From: Alphaproteobacteria bacterium
Lineage (GTDB): Bacteria > Pseudomonadota > Alphaproteobacteria > JAJFFI01
Length of the DNA stretch: 64,000 bases
Assembly (NCBI GenBank): GCA_030066595.1
Contig: JASJBI010000021.1
Location: 1 to 64,000 of the forward strand
Reading direction: 5' to 3'
Numbering within the stretch: position 1 is the stretch's first letter; the number at the start of each line of letters is the position of its first letter. Positions 19,351-27,091 of the stretch are shown piece by piece. The position numbers and the translations under genes were made by a program. The notes beneath the pieces were generated by a model that saw nothing but the letters and a program-made list of their open reading frames with translations, did not search any database and was not told the origin of the DNA.

Positions 19351-20130
19351 ATGATGCGTTCCGGGGTTATCATTCGCCGTTCGCCAGCCGCAGCGGACGC
19401 GGTTGTCCATCTGCTTGCCGGCGGCGGACTGCTGGCGGGCCTGGCGGCTGGATTTGCGGCCTGGAGCGGCGGTCCTTCCCTGTTCGTCGCCAAGGTCCTC
19501 TCGCTCTATCTCGGGCTCGCGCTCATGGTGATCGCTTTCCTGCCGAGCTTGCGGTCGCATGCGACCTTCGGCCTGGCCAACCGTATCACCCTGATGCGGG
19601 GGCTGATCATCTGTCTGCTGGGCGGCATGATCGCCGATCCCGCCGCCCCGGCGGTGGCCTGGGGCATGCTGGGCCTGGCGCTGTTGGCGCTTGCGTTGGA
19701 CGGGGTGGACGGGAGCGTCGCGCGCCGGCGGGGTGAGCGCTCGGCCTTCGGCGCGCGCTTCGACATGGAACTCGACGCCGCCTTCATCCTGATCCTGGCG
19801 CTCCTGGTATGGAGCCTGGACAAGGCGGGCCCTTGGGTTCTGCTGTCCGGTCTCATGCGCTACGCCTTTCTCGCCGCCGGTTTGGTCTGGCGGGTGCTCG
19901 CCCGACCCCTGCCCAGGAGCGCGCGCCGGCGCGCAATTTGCGCGCTTCAAGTGATCGCTCTGATCGGCTGTTTAGCGCCCGTCCTAGCCCCGCCACTCAG
20001 CGCGATGGTCGCGGGTGCGGCGCTTGCAGTCCTGGCGACCTCTTTTGCCCTCGACACCCGGTATCTTTGGCGTGGTCGCACCCGTCCCCGCGCGAAACAG
20101 CGCTACAGTTTCGCGCCCAGCGGCATATGA
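19351..20130 (+). CDS. CDP-alcohol phosphatidyltransferase family protein
   Basis: This 259-residue membrane protein contains the complete CDP-alcohol phosphotransferase signature D-G-x2-A-R-x8-G-x3-D-x3-D (DGSVARR...FGARFDMELD, about residues 128-150), so it should join a CDP-activated alcohol to another alcohol in phospholipid synthesis. About seven hydrophobic helices are visible, two of them before the catalytic domain, an extension not present in PgsA or PssA. The substrate is therefore not assigned. Start ATG 19351 (tandem ATGATG) lies 64 nt after ybbP in the same direction. Confidence 0.85.
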   Translation: MMRSGVIIRRSPAAADAVVHLLAGGGLLAGLAAGFAAWSGGPSLFVAKVLSLYLGLALMVIAFLPSLRSHATFGLANRITLMRGLIICLLGGMIADPAAPAVAWGMLGLALLALALDGVDGSVARRRGERSAFGARFDMELDAAFILILALLVWSLDKAGPWVLLSGLMRYAFLAAGLVWRVLARPLPRSARRRAICALQVIALIGCLAPVLAPPLSAMVAGAALAVLATSFALDTRYLWRGRTRPRAKQRYSFAPSGI

Positions 20131-20180
20131 TCGCGCCAAGCACGCCTTTGTTCGGCGATCCGCAGGGAGGATGACGCCCC

Positions 20181-20795
20181 ATGATACTCCGACAAACCGC
20201 ATCGAGACCCGGCCGCTGCATGGTCCTGGCCATGGCACTGTCCCTTTGCGTTGGAGCGGCGATGCCCGCCGCTGCGGCACCCGCGAAGTACGACATTGAT
20301 CCCGCCCATTTCACCGTGGGCTTCCTGGTCGACCATGTGGGTATGGCCAAGATCATGGGCATGTTCCTGAAAGCGAAGGGCTCATTTACCTTCGACGAGC
20401 AAAGCAAGTCGGTCTCAGACATCAAAGTCGTGATCGACACCCGCAGCGTGTTCACCAATCACAAGAAGCGCGACGACCATTTGCGCAGCCCGGATTTTCT
20501 CAACGCCAGTGAATTCCCGGAGATGGTGTTCACCGGCACACAGTCCGAGGCCACCGGCGACCGCACTGGCAAGATCCACGGCACGCTCGATCTGCTCGGC
20601 GTGCAACGTCCCGTGACACTGGACGTGACCTGGAACAAGAGCGGTATTCATCCGGTCTACAAGACCTATGCCGCCGGTATCTCCCTGCGCGGCAGCTTCA
20701 AACGCAGCGAGTTCGGCATGACCTATGCCGTGGACAACGGCTGGGTGGGCGACGAGGTCCAGCTGATCCTGGAATTCGAGGCAATTCGGCAGTAA
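20181..20795 (+). CDS. YceI family periplasmic protein
   Basis: The 204-residue product has a cleavable signal peptide (GRCMVLAMALSLCVGAAMPAAAA) and then the YceI lipocalin-like domain beginning KYDIDPAHFTVGFLVDHVGM, with FPEMVFTG and ITGDLTLLGVTRPV-like strands (here KIHGTLDLLGVQRPV). YceI proteins are periplasmic and bind isoprenoid-type lipids such as polyprenols or quinones. GGAGG at about 20165 is 11 nt before the ATG, somewhat far. No cytochrome b561 partner is adjacent. Confidence 0.9.
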   Translation: MILRQTASRPGRCMVLAMALSLCVGAAMPAAAAPAKYDIDPAHFTVGFLVDHVGMAKIMGMFLKAKGSFTFDEQSKSVSDIKVVIDTRSVFTNHKKRDDHLRSPDFLNASEFPEMVFTGTQSEATGDRTGKIHGTLDLLGVQRPVTLDVTWNKSGIHPVYKTYAAGISLRGSFKRSEFGMTYAVDNGWVGDEVQLILEFEAIRQ

Positions 20796-20891
20796 CCGGT
20801 GCCCCGGCGGGGCCCGACAGGCGTTGATTTTTTCGCGCTTTGGGACCATATATGGCCCGAAGGATCCGTAACCCATTGGCAGAGGAAGGTT

Positions 20892-21629
20892 ATGCAGATC
20901 GGGAATGAAAGGGTTGTAAGCCGTACGCAAACGCGCGCCGACATTGACGTCGGATTGCGCGAATATATGCTGCGCGTCTACAACTATATGATGCTGGGTC
21001 TGGGATTGACCGGCGCCGCGGCGTTCGCCGTCGCCAATACGCCGGCGCTGCTGGGCCTGTTCTACACGGCCTCGCCGCAGGGCTTCCTGCAGCCGACGAT
21101 GCTGGCCTATGTGGCGATGTTCTCGCCGCTGGCTTTCATCCTGGTGCTGAGCTTCGGCATCAATCGGCTGAAGGCCTCGACAGCCCAGCTGCTGTTCTGG
21201 GTATTCGCCGCCGTGATGGGGCTGTCTCTCAGCCACATCTTCATCACGTTTACCGGCACGAGTATCGCGCGCGTGTTCTTCATCACGGCTGCGGCGTTCG
21301 GGTCGTTGAGCCTTTACGGCTACGTGACCAAGCGGGACCTGTCGGCTTTCGGGAAGTTTCTGTTCATCGGCTTGGTCGGCATCATCATCGCCATGCTGGT
21401 GAACATCTTCCTCGGCAGTCCGGCGATCCATTTCGCCATCTCGGTGATCGGAGTGCTGATCTTCGCCGGCCTCACGGCCTACGACACGCAGCGGATCAAG
21501 GAGATGTACCTCGCCTCCGACGGTTCCGAGGTGGCGAGCAAGAAGGCGATTATGGGCGCGCTGACGCTCTATCTCGACTTCATCAACATGTTCCTCTTCT
21601 TGCTGCACCTGTTCGGCAATCGCGAATAG
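20892..21629 (+). CDS. Bax inhibitor-1/YccA family membrane protein
   Basis: The 245-residue protein has seven hydrophobic helices and the BI-1 features: a Tyr-rich approach to helix 1 (LRVYNYMMLGLGLTGAAAFA), GLSLSHIF in helix 3 and the C-terminal AYDTQRIKEMY followed by GALTLYLDFINMFL. In E. coli the relative YccA modulates FtsH; others are pH-sensitive calcium leak channels. Start ATG 20892 follows AGAGGAAGGT; the frame extends upstream without homology. A strong terminator stands 24 nt after the stop. Confidence 0.92.
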   Translation: MQIGNERVVSRTQTRADIDVGLREYMLRVYNYMMLGLGLTGAAAFAVANTPALLGLFYTASPQGFLQPTMLAYVAMFSPLAFILVLSFGINRLKASTAQLLFWVFAAVMGLSLSHIFITFTGTSIARVFFITAAAFGSLSLYGYVTKRDLSAFGKFLFIGLVGIIIAMLVNIFLGSPAIHFAISVIGVLIFAGLTAYDTQRIKEMYLASDGSEVASKKAIMGALTLYLDFINMFLFLLHLFGNRE

Positions 21630-21653
21630 CGCAGCGCAAGGCTCGAAAAGACG

Positions 21654-21683
21654 AAGCCCGGGACCAACGGTCCCGGGCTTTTT
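21654..21683 (+). terminator. strong intrinsic terminator, probably bidirectional
   Basis: A perfect 12-bp GC-rich stem, AAGCCCGGGACC (21654-21665) with its complement at 21669-21680, has a 3-nt loop and is followed by a T run (21679-21683). It ends the BAX-inhibitor transcript. The opposite strand also shows T-rich DNA after the stem (CTTCGTCTTTTC), so it can end the convergent egt operon, whose last stop is at 21712. Confidence 0.92.
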
Positions 21684-21711
21684 CGTGTGTGATGCCGTGC
21701 CGGCCGCGCGG

Positions 21712-22722
21712 TCAGGCCGAGCGGAACAGGATCAGGGCAAACCAGTCGTTCGGGTCGGTCCAGTGCTGGGTCGCGGCGAAGCCGTGCCTGGCAAAGGTCT
21801 CGATGATGTCGGGCAGATTAAATTTGCGCGAGATCTCGGTGCGCATGGTCTCGTCTTCGGCAAACGGCACCTGCAGGTCGAGCGCGCCCAGCCGAACCTC
21901 GTGGTCCGCTCGGCTACGGAGATGCATCTCGATTTGCTGCTCTTCCGGATTGTAGAAGGCGAGATGCTCGAACTTGGTCAGGTCGAAGTCGCCCTCGAAA
22001 CGCTCGTTCAGATGGGCCAGCATGTTGAGATTGAAGGCGGCGGTGACGCCTTCGCTGTCGTTATAGGCGGCTTCCAGGATGTCGACCGGCTTTTGCAGGT
22101 CGAGACCGACCAGGAAATAGGAACCGCCGGGCAGCGCTTGGTGGACGTTCTCCAGGAACCCGGCGATCTCCGACGAATTGAGATTGCCCAACGTGCTGCC
22201 CAAGAATACAGCCATGCGGTTGTCCAGCTCGCGGGGCGGTAGCTCCGCCAACGCCTGCTCATAGGTGCCGACCAATGCCCAGACGTCCAGGGCTGGATAG
22301 GCGTCGATCAGCCCGCGGGAGCTGTCCTTGAGAATCCCGGCGCTCACGTCGACCGGGAGATAGCGCAGCGGCAAGTCCTTGTTGTCGTAAGCGTCGATCA
22401 GCGCGCGGGTCTTGCGGGCGCTGCCGCTGCCAAGCTCGAGGAGCTCGCAGGGGCCGGTGACCGCGGCGACCTCGCGGGCGCGGTTCTCGAGCAGGCTGAG
22501 TTCCGTGCGCGTCAGATAGTATTCCGGCAGCCGGGTGATGCGCTCGAACAGGATCGAGCCCCGGTCGTCGTAGAAGTACCGGGCCGGCAGGGTTTTGGGT
22601 GTCGCCGACAGGCCGGCGATCACGTCCTCCCCGCCGTCATCCTCCTGGGCCTGCGCCTCAAACTGGGTCCAGCGAAAACGCGGGACATCGGGGTCCCGGA
22701 AGGTTCCTGCCAGCTTGTCCAT
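21712..22722 (-). CDS. egtD: L-histidine N(alpha)-methyltransferase, ergothioneine biosynthesis
   Basis: This 336-residue SAM-dependent enzyme trimethylates histidine to hercynine, the first ergothioneine step. It shows the EgtD pattern: KTLPARYFYDDRGSILFE, then RTELSLLE, the SAM loop LLELGSGSARKT, and NLNMLAHLNERFEGDFD and FYNPEEQQIEMHL further on. It is the last gene of egtC-egtB-egtD. The gap to egtB is 59 nt. Length matches the family (about 320-340). Confidence 0.95.
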   Translation of the reverse strand: MDKLAGTFRDPDVPRFRWTQFEAQAQEDDGGEDVIAGLSATPKTLPARYFYDDRGSILFERITRLPEYYLTRTELSLLENRAREVAAVTGPCELLELGSGSARKTRALIDAYDNKDLPLRYLPVDVSAGILKDSSRGLIDAYPALDVWALVGTYEQALAELPPRELDNRMAVFLGSTLGNLNSSEIAGFLENVHQALPGGSYFLVGLDLQKPVDILEAAYNDSEGVTAAFNLNMLAHLNERFEGDFDLTKFEHLAFYNPEEQQIEMHLRSRADHEVRLGALDLQVPFAEDETMRTEISRKFNLPDIIETFARHGFAATQHWTDPNDWFALILFRSA

Positions 22723-22781
22723 GGAACTGCCTCGATTCGGTGACGTCGCCGACTTGCGGGTCGGCCGTTGCTCTTTCAGAT

Positions 22782-24017
22782 TCAGCCCTCGAGGCCGTCC
22801 TTGGCGTACCGGAAACCGGCGAGGATCTGGCGTACATCGGGCGTATACCAGTTGCGGACCGTGGTCCGCATCATCCAGGGCCGCGTCGCCCAGCTGCCGC
22901 CCCGGAGAACCCGGTGGTTGCCGTCGAAATAGGCCGCCGAATATCCCTCATACGGAAAGCTCTGGAAACCCTCATATGGGGAGAAATTTGAGGACGTCCA
23001 CTCCCAAACGTTTCCCAGCATGTCCATCACGCCGGTTGGGCTGCGCCCCGCGCGATGTGCGGTCACCGGGCTGGTGCCGGCGGCGAGCCGGTCGTGGTTG
23101 CAGCGTCGGCCGTCCGGCGGGGTCTCCCCCCATGGATAGGGGTGCCGGGTATCGGTGGCCGGATCCCAGCCGGCGGCCTTCTCCCATTCGAACTCGGTCG
23201 GCAGCCGTACGCCACGAAACCGGCACCAGGCCTCGGCCTCATGGGCACTGACGCCGGACACCGGATGGTCGCTGGCCCCGTCGCGCCAATAGAGCGGACG
23301 GTCGATGCCATTGGTCGTGCGCCAGGTCCAGCCCTCCGCGGTCCACCAGCGCTCGGTCTCGTAGCCGCCGGCGTCCATGAAGGCCTGAAACGCGCTCTGC
23401 GTGACCGGAAACCGGCTGATGCGGAAGCCGTCGATCTCGCGCCGGTGGCTTGGGCGTTCGTTGTCCAGCGCATCGATGCGATCGCTGCCGATGGTGACCG
23501 ATCCCTTGGGAATGGCGATCAGGTCTTCCCCGTCGAGCCCCGAACCATCGCTTCGGTGTTCGATCCCGTTTGGGCCGTTCTGCAATTGGTGCAGGAAGGC
23601 GACCGTTTCGCTGTGCTGCGATTCGTGCTGCAGAATGAAGTGCCAGAGGCGCAGTTCCTGATCCAGATCGGCAGCCGCGAGCCTAGCGAAGACCCGGTCG
23701 CGGACTTGCCCCAGATAACCGAGGACTTCGGCTACCGGCGGCAGATTGCACCGCTCGGCCTTGTTGCGACGGCACTTGACGTCGAACACCGGCTCGAGGT
23801 CCGGCCGCGGAAGCGAGACCCCGCCGAGTGTCTTGAGCAGCCAGAGACCCTCTGTGTAGGCGATGTGGCCAAGATGCCAGCCGACCGGGCTGAACCAGGG
23901 GTGCGGCTGTTCCCGGAACTCGCTGTCGTCGATCTGCGCGAACAGATCCAGGGTGCCCGCGCGGCACGCGACAAATGTGTCCCGCATGTTTGCGCGCACC
24001 GGATCAAGCGAGGTCAT
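22782..24017 (-). CDS. egtB: ergothioneine biosynthesis iron-dependent sulfoxide synthase
   Basis: The 411-residue protein has an N-terminal DinB-like domain and a C-terminal formylglycine-generating-enzyme (FGE/sulfatase-modifying) domain. The three-histidine iron site is visible as His48 (WHLGH), His131 and His135 (HESQH), with the same spacing as His51/134/138 of characterised mycobacterial EgtB. It couples hercynine with gamma-glutamylcysteine or cysteine and O2. The start ATG 24017 overlaps the end of egtC by 14 nt, indicating translational coupling; an earlier ATG at 24077 would extend further into egtC. Confidence 0.95.
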   Translation of the reverse strand: MTSLDPVRANMRDTFVACRAGTLDLFAQIDDSEFREQPHPWFSPVGWHLGHIAYTEGLWLLKTLGGVSLPRPDLEPVFDVKCRRNKAERCNLPPVAEVLGYLGQVRDRVFARLAAADLDQELRLWHFILQHESQHSETVAFLHQLQNGPNGIEHRSDGSGLDGEDLIAIPKGSVTIGSDRIDALDNERPSHRREIDGFRISRFPVTQSAFQAFMDAGGYETERWWTAEGWTWRTTNGIDRPLYWRDGASDHPVSGVSAHEAEAWCRFRGVRLPTEFEWEKAAGWDPATDTRHPYPWGETPPDGRRCNHDRLAAGTSPVTAHRAGRSPTGVMDMLGNVWEWTSSNFSPYEGFQSFPYEGYSAAYFDGNHRVLRGGSWATRPWMMRTTVRNWYTPDVRQILAGFRYAKDGLEG

Positions 24018-24789
24018 GTGCGACTCGCACGGTATGGTCCGGGTCGATGCTGACAATGCTCCCCTCGGGGCAGACATGCCACGCGTCGTCCTCGAACAGC
24101 GGCTCCGAGGCGATCAGGGCCGCGCCCGGATAGCGCTCGTGCTCGGACAGGTGAAAGAGCGAGGGGGCGGCCCCGCCATGGGCAAAGCGGGAGGCGACGA
24201 TCTCGCGGCCGTCGCTCAGAATGAAGTTGAGCGTCATCTTGACTTCGGGCGCGAGCGCCACCAGCGCCCGAAGCCCTGCGGCCAGCCCCTCGGCCAGGGT
24301 CGGTGCGCCGCGCACATGATGGACCAGCCACCCGAACAGGTGCTCGGTGTCGGTGGTTCCGCGAATCAACTGATGCGCTTCGTCGTCGAGCGCGTCTCGC
24401 AGGACCCGGGCCAGGGTGGTGCGGAAATCTTCGACAAAGCCGTTGTGCAGCAGGGTGATCCCCTCGGCGAAGAAGGGCTGGGTATTGCTGATGTCCAGGG
24501 ATTGACCGGGGGTGGCGCTGCGGACGTTGGCCAGCACGCAGCCGGACCGGACATAGCCATAGAGCGACGGCAGATTGGTGTCGCTCCAGATCGGCAGAAT
24601 ATTGCGGTAGACAAAGGGTTCCGCCTGCCGCGCCTGATCGTACCAGGCGAAGCCGAAACCGTCCGCGTTGACGACGCCCGAGGTCATGTGCGCGGGCGCG
24701 TAGCTCTGTACGACCAGCGAATGCTCGGGTTCGTCGACCAACCGCCCAAGCGCGAGCGGCGGACCCAGATAGGCCAGAAGGCGACACAT
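24004..24789 (-). CDS. egtC: gamma-glutamyl-hercynylcysteine S-oxide hydrolase (class II amidotransferase)
   Basis: The 261-residue Ntn-type glutamine amidotransferase starts MCRLLAYLG, so Cys2 becomes the N-terminal nucleophile after Met removal. VVNADGFGFAWYD and VLANVRSATPG are the conserved oxyanion and substrate elements. In the mycobacterial pathway EgtC removes glutamate from the EgtB product, so its presence suggests that gamma-glutamylcysteine is the sulfur donor here. First gene of the leftward egt operon. No egtA or egtE is in the window, so those steps would be encoded elsewhere. Confidence 0.93.
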   Translation of the reverse strand: MCRLLAYLGPPLALGRLVDEPEHSLVVQSYAPAHMTSGVVNADGFGFAWYDQARQAEPFVYRNILPIWSDTNLPSLYGYVRSGCVLANVRSATPGQSLDISNTQPFFAEGITLLHNGFVEDFRTTLARVLRDALDDEAHQLIRGTTDTEHLFGWLVHHVRGAPTLAEGLAAGLRALVALAPEVKMTLNFILSDGREIVASRFAHGGAAPSLFHLSEHERYPGAALIASEPLFEDDAWHVCPEGSIVSIDPDHTVRVAHDLA

Positions 24790-24989
24790 GATGGCAGTTG
24801 ATTTCGCTCGAGCGGGGCTGGATGCTGTGCGGAGTCGAACCGGCGTCCAGTCATTGTTTCAAATATCGGCGAAGGGCGCAAATCCAGGGATCGCGACATG
24901 CGATTAACGTCTTCTCAATATTGCCCGGATCAGGATGACCCGATGCAGCCATCCCGTCGCGTGGCCGGCCTTACCGCGGCCGGTGCGTA

Positions 24990-25003
24990 CGCCCAAATGG
25001 GCG
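24990..25003 (+). promoter_or_regulatory. short hairpin directly before the HD-GYP start codon
   Basis: CGCCC-AAAT-GGGCG is a perfect 5-bp stem with a 4-nt loop ending 1 nt before the ATG at 25005. No free Shine-Dalgarno sequence is seen outside the stem; the only purine-rich stretch, GGGCG, is inside it. It could limit translation of the phosphodiesterase. Functional significance is inferred. Confidence 0.3.
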
Positions 25004-25004
25004 C

Positions 25005-26279
25005 ATGATGAACATTCGCATTTCGCCCGCCAGCTCGCATACGGACGTCGATCTCTTGCTCGGCGTCCTGGAATACGTGGAGCGGCCGCGTCCACGTTCC
25101 CTCACCGAACTCTACAAGCGATTGCTGAGCCGCGCCTGTGCGCTCACGGGTGCGGAGGACGGGGCTCTTTACACTTTTTCCCGGACCGGCGGCCGGCGCC
25201 GGCTCGAGGCGGTGCAGGTCCGGTCCACGGCCCTGCGCGACCGGCGGCCGGATTTGCGTATGGCCGTTGATGCCAGCTCGATCTCTGGTTATGTGGCGCT
25301 CTCCGGTGAGACCGTGCGGGAAGACAACGTCTACGGCATTCCCCCGGACCGGCCGTACCGGTTCAATCCCGAGTTCGACCGGCTGCTCGGCATCCGCTCG
25401 CGCTGCATGCTGTGCTTCTGCCTGACGGACTATGAGGGATCTGCGATCGCTGTGGTGCAGCTCGCCAACCGGCGGGATCCGACCACCGGTGAGATCGCGC
25501 CGTTTCCGCCGGAAATGACCGAGATGGCGCGTCTCTTCGACCGCCTGGTGCGCGGCGCGGTCGAGCGCATGACCATGGTCGATCGCATCCGGGCCCAGAA
25601 CACGCGCTTGCGCGACCGCTCCCAGAAGCTTGCCGAACAGCGGGCCCGCATAGAGGAGTTGCGCGATCAGACGGAAGAGGCCTTCCTCCTGTCCATCAGC
25701 CTCTTGGCGCGCGCCGCCGAGATCTACGACGAAGGCACCGGCGACCACATCGTGCGGGTCAACGAATACAGCTACTGCCTGGCCAAGGAGCTGGGCATGC
25801 CGGCGAGCTTTTGCGATGAAATCCGCTACAGCGCGCAATTGCACGACGTCGGCAAGATCGCGGTGGACACCGCCGTCCTCAAGAAGACCGGAACGCTGAC
25901 ACACGCCGATCGGGAGGAGATGAACCGTCATCCGATCTATGGCTACGAGATCCTGCACCCCTCGGGGCGGCTTCAGATGGCGGCCGAAATCGCGCTACAT
26001 CACCACGAGAAGTGGGACGGCACAGGCTATCCCCGGGGCCTCAAGGGCGAGCAGGTGCCGATCTCGGCGCGGATCGTGCAGATCGCCGACGTTTATGATG
26101 CGCTGCGCTCGCCGCGCCATTACAAGGGGCCGATGAGCCACGCCGAGGCGGTGGGCGTCATGCTCAAGGGCGACAAGCGGATCGATCCGCAGGGCCATTT
26201 CGACCCCCACATTTTGGAGGTCTTCGCCCGCTGCCACGACCGCTTCGACGAAATCTGGCGGCAGTTCGCGGACGACTGA
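25005..26279 (+). CDS. GAF plus HD-GYP domain protein, predicted c-di-GMP phosphodiesterase
   Basis: The 424-residue cytoplasmic protein has a GAF sensor domain (about 31-190), a coiled-coil linker rich in Arg/Glu (190-228) and an HD-GYP domain (about 228-420). His280-Asp281 are the HD pair, and HHHEKWDGTGYP (332-343) holds the GYP motif that marks c-di-GMP hydrolases, with IADVYDAL further on. It would lower c-di-GMP in response to an unknown GAF ligand. No membrane segment is present. Tandem ATGATG at 25005 leaves a one-residue start ambiguity. Confidence 0.92.
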   Translation: MMNIRISPASSHTDVDLLLGVLEYVERPRPRSLTELYKRLLSRACALTGAEDGALYTFSRTGGRRRLEAVQVRSTALRDRRPDLRMAVDASSISGYVALSGETVREDNVYGIPPDRPYRFNPEFDRLLGIRSRCMLCFCLTDYEGSAIAVVQLANRRDPTTGEIAPFPPEMTEMARLFDRLVRGAVERMTMVDRIRAQNTRLRDRSQKLAEQRARIEELRDQTEEAFLLSISLLARAAEIYDEGTGDHIVRVNEYSYCLAKELGMPASFCDEIRYSAQLHDVGKIAVDTAVLKKTGTLTHADREEMNRHPIYGYEILHPSGRLQMAAEIALHHHEKWDGTGYPRGLKGEQVPISARIVQIADVYDALRSPRHYKGPMSHAEAVGVMLKGDKRIDPQGHFDPHILEVFARCHDRFDEIWRQFADD

Positions 26280-26288
26280 GAACCGACC

Positions 26289-27023
26289 CTAAAACTCGAT
26301 GACCTTGCCGTCCGCGGCGGTCTCGTGCGGCAGTCCGTCCGCGACCGCCAGCATGTCGTCGGTCATGTGCGTGAGCACCAGGCGCTTGGGCCGGATCTCC
26401 AGCAGCCGGGACTCCAATGTCTTGAGATCCAGGTGCATGGGCACCCGCTTTTCCCGGAAATACGCCTCACACACGAACAGATCGGCCTCGCGCCCCGCCT
26501 GGATCAGCGACTCCCGCCATTCCGCATCGCCCGAATAGGCCAGCACTTTGCCGTCCGCCTCGATACGGTAGGCATAAAATGGGGCCAGGCCGTCATGGTT
26601 GACCTCGTAGGGCGTGATGTGCAGGCGGTTCAGCGGCGTCCGCGTTTCGGCCTCGAGCTCGACCAGGGACAGGTCGAACTTGGGCGTCGTTTTGGACGAA
26701 CCCGGGAACATGACCTCCATGGCCTCGGGCAAGCGCGCGGCGAGCCCCGGCGGCCCCGCGACGGTCAGAGGGCGGGTGCGTTTGGCGTTGAACTGCGCGT
26801 CCAGCATGAAGAACGGCAGACCGCCGAAGTGGTCGGCGTAGAGATGGGTGATCAGCATGGTGTCGACCGCGTTCGGGTCGACGCCGTGCTGTTTCATGGC
26901 GATGAGCGACGAGGCGCCGCAATCGATCAGAAAGCGGGTCTCGGCGGCCTCGACGAAGAAGCAGGTGTTGAAGCGCCCGCCCGAGCCGAAGGCGTCGCCA
27001 CAGCCAAGGAAGGTGAGGCGCAT
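26289..27023 (-). CDS. MBL-fold metallo-hydrolase (RNase Z-like) with altered metal motif
   Basis: This 244-residue beta-lactamase-fold protein begins MRLTFLGCGDAFGSGGRFNT, typical of the RNase Z/phosphodiesterase-like branch. The metal motif reads THLYADHFGG (59-68): the family's HxHxDH has Tyr62 in place of the second His. Other ligands remain: His in the NHD loop, Asp in YSGDAEW and a C-terminal His in LTHMTDD. A missing ligand may leave a mononuclear site. ATG 27032, three codons upstream, is an alternative start. It converges with the HD-GYP gene, with 9 nt between stops. Confidence 0.85.
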   Translation of the reverse strand: MRLTFLGCGDAFGSGGRFNTCFFVEAAETRFLIDCGASSLIAMKQHGVDPNAVDTMLITHLYADHFGGLPFFMLDAQFNAKRTRPLTVAGPPGLAARLPEAMEVMFPGSSKTTPKFDLSLVELEAETRTPLNRLHITPYEVNHDGLAPFYAYRIEADGKVLAYSGDAEWRESLIQAGREADLFVCEAYFREKRVPMHLDLKTLESRLLEIRPKRLVLTHMTDDMLAVADGLPHETAADGKVIEF

Positions 27024-27091
27024 GGCCGCCATTTTCCGCGAACCAGGCGTCCGCAGGCAACCCCAATGTCGGCATTGGTGCGGCGACTGCC

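Noticed and set aside
24819-24850. tRNA-like GGTTCGACTCCG sequence on the minus strand near egtC
   Set aside because: The T stem does not pair fully and no acceptor, D or anticodon arm can be built around it; it looks like part of the egt leader, not a tRNA or tmRNA.
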